Part shown: positions 13,292 through 16,836 of the stretch, piece after piece
Position numbering within the stretch: the stretch's first letter is position 1
Layout: each line of letters starts with the position of its first letter
From: Cellvibrio sp.
GTDB lineage: Bacteria > Pseudomonadota > Gammaproteobacteria > Pseudomonadales > Cellvibrionaceae
Assembly (NCBI GenBank): GCA_003524365.1
Contig: DQHS01000277.1
Coordinates: 13,687 to 30,522 of the forward strand
Direction: 5' to 3'
Length of the DNA stretch: 16,836 nucleotides
Translations under genes and position numbers: made by a program
The notes under the pieces: generated by a model
Seen by the model: the letters and a program-made list of their open reading frames with translations, nothing else
Database searches by the model: none
Told to the model about the DNA's origin: nothing

Positions 13292-15133
13292 GTGGCCGAC
13301 AACGAAGATTCTACCAAGACCCGTATGCGTGTTGCGGCTGAGGCTAAGGAAACGCGAATCCTGCCTACTGGTTCAGGCTCCCGCGCCGCTCAGGTTGATA
13401 CACCCAGCGCAACTCAATTTACCCAGTACAGCGCCCCCCATAATCACTCAGACGGTTTTGCACAGGCGCGCGAACTGGTAAAGCAATCCCAAAGTGGCAA
13501 AGGCACCCTACTGAAAAAGCGCTTTTTATTGGAAGATGTATTGGGGCACGGTGGTATGGGTACTGTCTATAAGACTAAGGACCTGCGTAAAGTCGAAGCC
13601 GAAGACCCGAACCCTTACATTGCAACCAAAATTCTTAATCAGGATTTTAAAGATCATCCCGATGCGTTTGTCACCCTGCAGCAGGAAACCGCAAAATCCC
13701 AAACGCTTGCTCACCCCAATATCGTGACCGTGCACGATTTTGACCGCGAGGGCGATACTCTGTTTATGACAATGGAGCTGCTTGAAGGACAGCCACTGGA
13801 TCAAATGATTAATGCGCAACGTAACAGGGGGTTGCCAAAAGAGCAGGTCTGGCAAATAGCAAAAGATCTCTGCGCTGCGTTGGCCTATGCACATCAGCGG
13901 CAATTAATTCATGCGGACTTCAAGCCTGGTAATGTGTTTGTTAACACCGATGGCAGTGCTAAAGTGCTGGATTTTGGCATCGCTCGTGCCGCCTCCAAAG
14001 AAGTGCAAAAGCATAAGTTTGATGCGGGCCAATTGGGTGCGCTGACACCCGCTTATGCCACTATCGAGATGGTAAAAGATGAACCGCTCGGTTTTAGCGA
14101 TGATGTTTACGCACTCGCCTGTGTGATTTATGAAATGCTGGCGGGGCGTCATCCTTATAATAATCGCTCTGCGTTGGAGGCGCAGCAGCAAAAACTGGTA
14201 CCCAAACGTCTGGATAAGCTCAGCGCGCGCGAGTGGAGAGCGTTAAGCCGTGCGCTTGCGCTTACCAAAGCCGTGCGCACCCAAAACATCACGCAATTCG
14301 CTGATGAGTTATTTCCCAAGCGCAGCCCGTTGATGCTTATGACGGCGATTGGTTTGGCGTTGGTATCGCTCGCAGGCGCAGTTTGGTTCGGTTACAGTGA
14401 ACATCAGGCGCAGCAGCAGTTGCAGCAGACGATTGCCGAAAAAATTGCTGCAGCACAACAATGTTTTGCGCTCAGCGATTTTGATTGTGCGATAGAGCAG
14501 AGTTTGGTGGCCACCAATCTCGAACCTGGTAATCAGGTTGCTGGTCAATTATTACAAGCGGCGCAGTTGGCCAAAGCCGAGCGCGCTGATGAAGAAAAAA
14601 TGAATGCGCTAGTACAAGAAGCAGAAGCCTGCCTAATGCAGCAGGATTTGAGTTGCGCGCAACTTTTTGCCACACGTGCGCGTGAACTCAATGCTGATCA
14701 TCCTGCGAGTCAATTGCTGACGGAAAAAATCAATAATATCGAACAGCAGCAGCAATTGGTGATAGCGGAACAGCAGCAGTCGATTGCGAAAGAGCTGGAT
14801 GCTGCGCAAACTTGTCTGTTAAAACGCGATTATGACTGTGCTCTGGCGATGTCGGCTAATGTCCTGATTGTTGATCCCGCAAATGCGCAGGCGGTAGAAA
14901 TTAAGCAGTCGGCAAATTTGGCGCTGCAGCAATCCAAATCGTTAGGCGCAAAATTGGATAAATTGCTTGCCGAGGCAAATGTCTGTATGGGTAAAAAGAA
15001 TTATTCCTGCGCTATCGCCAAAGCAGAGTCGGCACTGGATCTGGATGCGAGCAATAAAAAAGCAAAAGAGCTAAAAACGCTCGCACTGGAAACCCAGCGC
15101 AAGTTGAAAGAGACAGGTTTTACCATCAAATAA
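13292..15133 (+). CDS. Transmembrane Ser/Thr protein kinase with extracytoplasmic TPR-like repeats bearing Cys-x7-Cys pairs
   Basis: A 613-residue Hanks-type kinase. GTG 13292 is chosen because GAGGA lies 7 bp upstream; a longer frame to 13097 would cover the rpsT promoter and has no conserved sequence. Residues 1-75 are a polar, threonine-rich linker (TRMR, ETRILPTG) that could be phosphorylated. The kinase domain (about 77-335) shows the glycine loop GHGGMG (85-90), ATP lysine K113, catalytic loop HADFKPGN (H207, D209, K211, N214) and DFG (227-229). The arginine of HRD is replaced by alanine, so it is a non-RD kinase, and the APE motif is degenerate (YATIEM). One membrane helix spans about 347-367. 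Residues 369-613, predicted periplasmic, hold four TPR-like helical repeats, each with C-x7-C (391/399, 447/455, 508/516, 565/573), separated by glutamine-rich coiled segments. The next gene, 35 bp on, encodes an exported protein. Substrate and signal are unknown. Confidence 0.87.
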   Translation: MADNEDSTKTRMRVAAEAKETRILPTGSGSRAAQVDTPSATQFTQYSAPHNHSDGFAQARELVKQSQSGKGTLLKKRFLLEDVLGHGGMGTVYKTKDLRKVEAEDPNPYIATKILNQDFKDHPDAFVTLQQETAKSQTLAHPNIVTVHDFDREGDTLFMTMELLEGQPLDQMINAQRNRGLPKEQVWQIAKDLCAALAYAHQRQLIHADFKPGNVFVNTDGSAKVLDFGIARAASKEVQKHKFDAGQLGALTPAYATIEMVKDEPLGFSDDVYALACVIYEMLAGRHPYNNRSALEAQQQKLVPKRLDKLSAREWRALSRALALTKAVRTQNITQFADELFPKRSPLMLMTAIGLALVSLAGAVWFGYSEHQAQQQLQQTIAEKIAAAQQCFALSDFDCAIEQSLVATNLEPGNQVAGQLLQAAQLAKAERADEEKMNALVQEAEACLMQQDLSCAQLFATRARELNADHPASQLLTEKINNIEQQQQLVIAEQQQSIAKELDAAQTCLLKRDYDCALAMSANVLIVDPANAQAVEIKQSANLALQQSKSLGAKLDKLLAEANVCMGKKNYSCAIAKAESALDLDASNKKAKELKTLALETQRKLKETGFTIK

Positions 15134-15168
15134 ACATTCGGCAGATAAATAGTCAAGGTGCGGCAATT

Positions 15169-15849
15169 ATGAAAACCAAAGTGATGATTTTGTTGTTGTC
15201 TTGCTTGCTGGTCAATCCAGCACAGGCGTTTAGTTTAAGTGACTTGAAAGACAATATTGATCGATCCCATAAATGTAAAAGTGACGATCAAGGTTGTAAA
15301 AATCGCGAGCGCCTTAAAGCAGCAGCGCGCGTGGCTGCGGTTGCCGTGGCAGTTACGGTGCTAACTAAAATGATCATAAAGCATCGTTCGGAGCGAATCG
15401 CTAAAGAGGAGCAAGTTGCCGAGGAATACAAAACCCAAAATAGTACGTTGCCAACTGAACCTATGGCGACGGAATACACTACCAAAACTTTACCAGGCAA
15501 TGTCGTTGAGCCAGGTAAAGAAGTCATTATTCAGTCCGATATAGTTGTAGTGCCGGGCACCAAACAAAAAAAGGCGCTGATCGAGGAAAGTATTGTAATT
15601 TACGACAATGAAGACAACACCAAAGAGTTGAAAAATTTCACCAAGCCGGTGAATGAAAAAACCAAACGCGGCGGCCGCTATCAAAACGAGTTTTCGTTCA
15701 CTTTGCCGGAGGGTCTGCCGCAGGGCGTTTATCCGATAAAAACGGCATTGCTGCTCAACGGTAAAGTAGTAGATACATCCGACAACGATATTCAGTTGGT
15801 ATTGGAGGTCAATGATTTGGGTGCGATGCAACTGCTGGCGATGAATTGA
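15169..15849 (+). CDS. Exported protein of unknown function, downstream partner of the Ser/Thr kinase
   Basis: A 226-residue protein I do not recognise. The N-terminus is a signal peptide (hydrophobic 6-15, cleavage about AQA|F at 20/21). A short charged stretch carries a C-x6-C pair (C36, C43). A second hydrophobic helix (about 50-66) is followed by basic and acidic residues, so the mature protein may be anchored in the inner membrane, though an amphipathic helix is also possible. From about 105 to 220 the pattern of alternating hydrophobic residues (PGKEVIIQSDIVVVPG, IEESIVIYDN, NEFSFTLPEGLPQGVYPIKT) suggests a beta-sandwich of immunoglobulin-like type. The gene is 35 bp downstream of the kinase with no terminator between, and a terminator follows it, so the two form an operon. 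A role as ligand, modulator or substrate of the kinase is inferred from position and from cysteine pairs shared with the kinase's outer domain. Confidence 0.75.
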   Translation: MKTKVMILLLSCLLVNPAQAFSLSDLKDNIDRSHKCKSDDQGCKNRERLKAAARVAAVAVAVTVLTKMIIKHRSERIAKEEQVAEEYKTQNSTLPTEPMATEYTTKTLPGNVVEPGKEVIIQSDIVVVPGTKQKKALIEESIVIYDNEDNTKELKNFTKPVNEKTKRGGRYQNEFSFTLPEGLPQGVYPIKTALLLNGKVVDTSDNDIQLVLEVNDLGAMQLLAMN

Positions 15850-15880
15850 TTGGTTAGGATGAAAAGCTTTTGGATGTAAT

Positions 15881-15907
15881 AAGGGCGCCGGGAAAGGCGC
15901 CCTTTTT
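15881..15907 (+). terminator. Terminator of the kinase operon
   Basis: A perfect 9-bp stem, AAGGGCGCC with GGCGCCCTT, around GGGAAA, followed by a run of T's (15903-15907). It closes the kinase and exported-protein transcript and separates it from the convergent SPFH gene, whose stop is 22 bp away. Confidence 0.88.
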
Positions 15908-15926
15908 GTATCTGTTGAGGTGATAT

Positions 15927-16808
15927 TTATTTATTGGTATTAAAAAATGGCAGTGTGCCATTAGGTAGCATGGTTTTGGGTAGTTGCCCATCCCATTTTT
16001 CTGCTTTGGTTAATTCGATCAAATTTTGATTTTGCGCCAGTGCTTCAGCGCGGCTTTTGATTGCGGATGCTTCGGCATCGCCCTTGATGCGAATGCTCTC
16101 GGCTTCTGCTTTGGCGCGTGCCAGCTGTGAGTCAGCTTCGGCCTGTGCTTTGGTTACGGCAATGTCAGCGCTCACCCGCTCTTTTTCCAGATTTTGTTTC
16201 TGCGTTTGCACTTCAACTTCTGCACGCATACGGTCTTCGACCGATTTTTCATAGGCAGCACTAAAGTCGATATTTTCAATCTGCACCGAGTTAATCACAA
16301 CCGGACCGTTAATGGATTTGGTGATGGCATCGGTGACATCGATACCGAATTTAATGCGCTCCTGCACCACTGAGATCGCCGTATATTTTCCGAAAATATT
16401 CTCAACTTGTGTGGGCACTTGGCGATCGACAAGACGGGCCATCATTGAATCAATACTTTTGAAGTTCTCATAAACCTCTTCCACTCTATCGGCGGGAACG
16501 CTAAAGGTTACCGAGGCGCGAATGGTGGCAGGTTGCTGGTCGCGGCTGTAGGCCTGCAACTCTTGATAACTTGCGGTGTGAGTTTGGGTAGAGATTTTTA
16601 CGACTGTATCAATCAGTGGGATTTTAAAGCCTAGGCCGGGAGCGGCAGTGCCGATAATTTTACCGTTGCGTAAATGCACGCCGCGCTCGCCCTGATCGAC
16701 TGTGTACCAGCTACCGTAAAGCACGGTGATAAGAAAAAGTACAACGATTGCGGGAATAATTTTGCTCAGGCTGATTGGGCTGGGTGAGCTGAAATCGGCT
16801 TTTAACAT
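15927..16808 (-). CDS. SPFH/Band 7 (prohibitin-type) membrane protein
   Basis: A 293-residue, prohibitin-sized inner-membrane protein. A single N-terminal membrane helix (about 17-34) is followed by the SPFH domain (about 35-200), with VDQGERGVHLRNGKI, APGLGFKIPLIDTVVKI and the typical VQERIKFGIDVTDAI...GPVVINSVQIENIDFS segment. A long charged, alanine/glutamate-rich coiled coil (about 200-265) precedes a C-terminal LPKTMLPNGTLPFF motif. Such proteins form large cage-like oligomers in the membrane and, as HflK/HflC in E. coli, modulate FtsH protease and membrane microdomains. This one is closer to prohibitin than to HflK or HflC, and no hflK/hflC partner or NfeD gene is in view. AGGA lies 6 bp ahead of the ATG. 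The upstream region is cut by the window edge, so its promoter is not seen. Confidence 0.88.
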   Translation of the reverse strand: MLKADFSSPSPISLSKIIPAIVVLFLITVLYGSWYTVDQGERGVHLRNGKIIGTAAPGLGFKIPLIDTVVKISTQTHTASYQELQAYSRDQQPATIRASVTFSVPADRVEEVYENFKSIDSMMARLVDRQVPTQVENIFGKYTAISVVQERIKFGIDVTDAITKSINGPVVINSVQIENIDFSAAYEKSVEDRMRAEVEVQTQKQNLEKERVSADIAVTKAQAEADSQLARAKAEAESIRIKGDAEASAIKSRAEALAQNQNLIELTKAEKWDGQLPKTMLPNGTLPFFNTNK

Positions 16809-16836
16809 GATGCGTCCTTTAGTGTGGTTATACAGA

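Noticed and set aside
15490..15831. 113-codon minus-strand frame opposite the exported protein gene
   Set aside because: The plus-strand gene has a signal peptide, operon spacing and terminator; the antisense frame has none of these.

Overview
The window reads as a chromosomal segment of a free-living, polysaccharide-degrading gammaproteobacterium, most likely a Cellvibrio/Saccharophagus-type member of the Cellvibrionales. This is inferred from gene content: a large TonB-dependent receptor, a GH94 phosphorylase with features of cellobionic acid phosphorylases, a MaoP/DUF413 protein and gammaproteobacterial-type gene structure. There are no mobile elements, CRISPR arrays, rRNA or tRNA genes that I can support.

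Region 1 (1-5652) looks like a phosphate-scavenging unit. A membrane-bound GGDEF protein, cut by the left edge, runs leftwards. A TonB-dependent receptor and a beta-propeller phytase run rightwards, probably as one transcript ending in a bidirectional terminator. The 248-bp divergent gap between the GGDEF gene and the receptor holds two Pho-box-like sequences, one facing each way. Region 2 (5754-12035) is built around aldonate metabolism: gluconokinase, with a small lipoprotein gene behind it, diverges from a GntR-type LacI-family repressor. The repressor is followed by a GPH-family sugar symporter and a GH94 phosphorylase best called cellobionic acid phosphorylase. Together these would import cellobionate (a product of oxidative cellulose cleavage), split it into glucose 1-phosphate and gluconate, phosphorylate gluconate, and sense it. 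A 16-bp near-palindrome in the gluconokinase/repressor gap is a good operator candidate, and a strong intrinsic terminator sits between symporter and phosphorylase.

Region 3 (12055-13121) carries a MaoP-like DUF413 protein with a lysine/alanine-rich tail, then rpsT (ribosomal protein S20, GTG start) with its terminator and a near-consensus sigma-70 promoter. Region 4 (13292-15907) is the least conventional part: a transmembrane Ser/Thr kinase whose extracytoplasmic half has four TPR-like repeats, each with a Cys-x7-Cys pair, followed 35 bp later by an exported protein of unknown function that also has a cysteine pair. The pair ends in a terminator. Region 5 (15927-16808) is a complete SPFH/prohibitin-type membrane protein on the minus strand.

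Five starts are set by codon and ribosome-binding-site evidence rather than by the longest reading frame: phytase (3653), symporter TTG (7894), phosphorylase (9601), rpsT GTG (13026) and kinase GTG (13292). Gluconokinase and the repressor also have internal starts here, but these are less certain.
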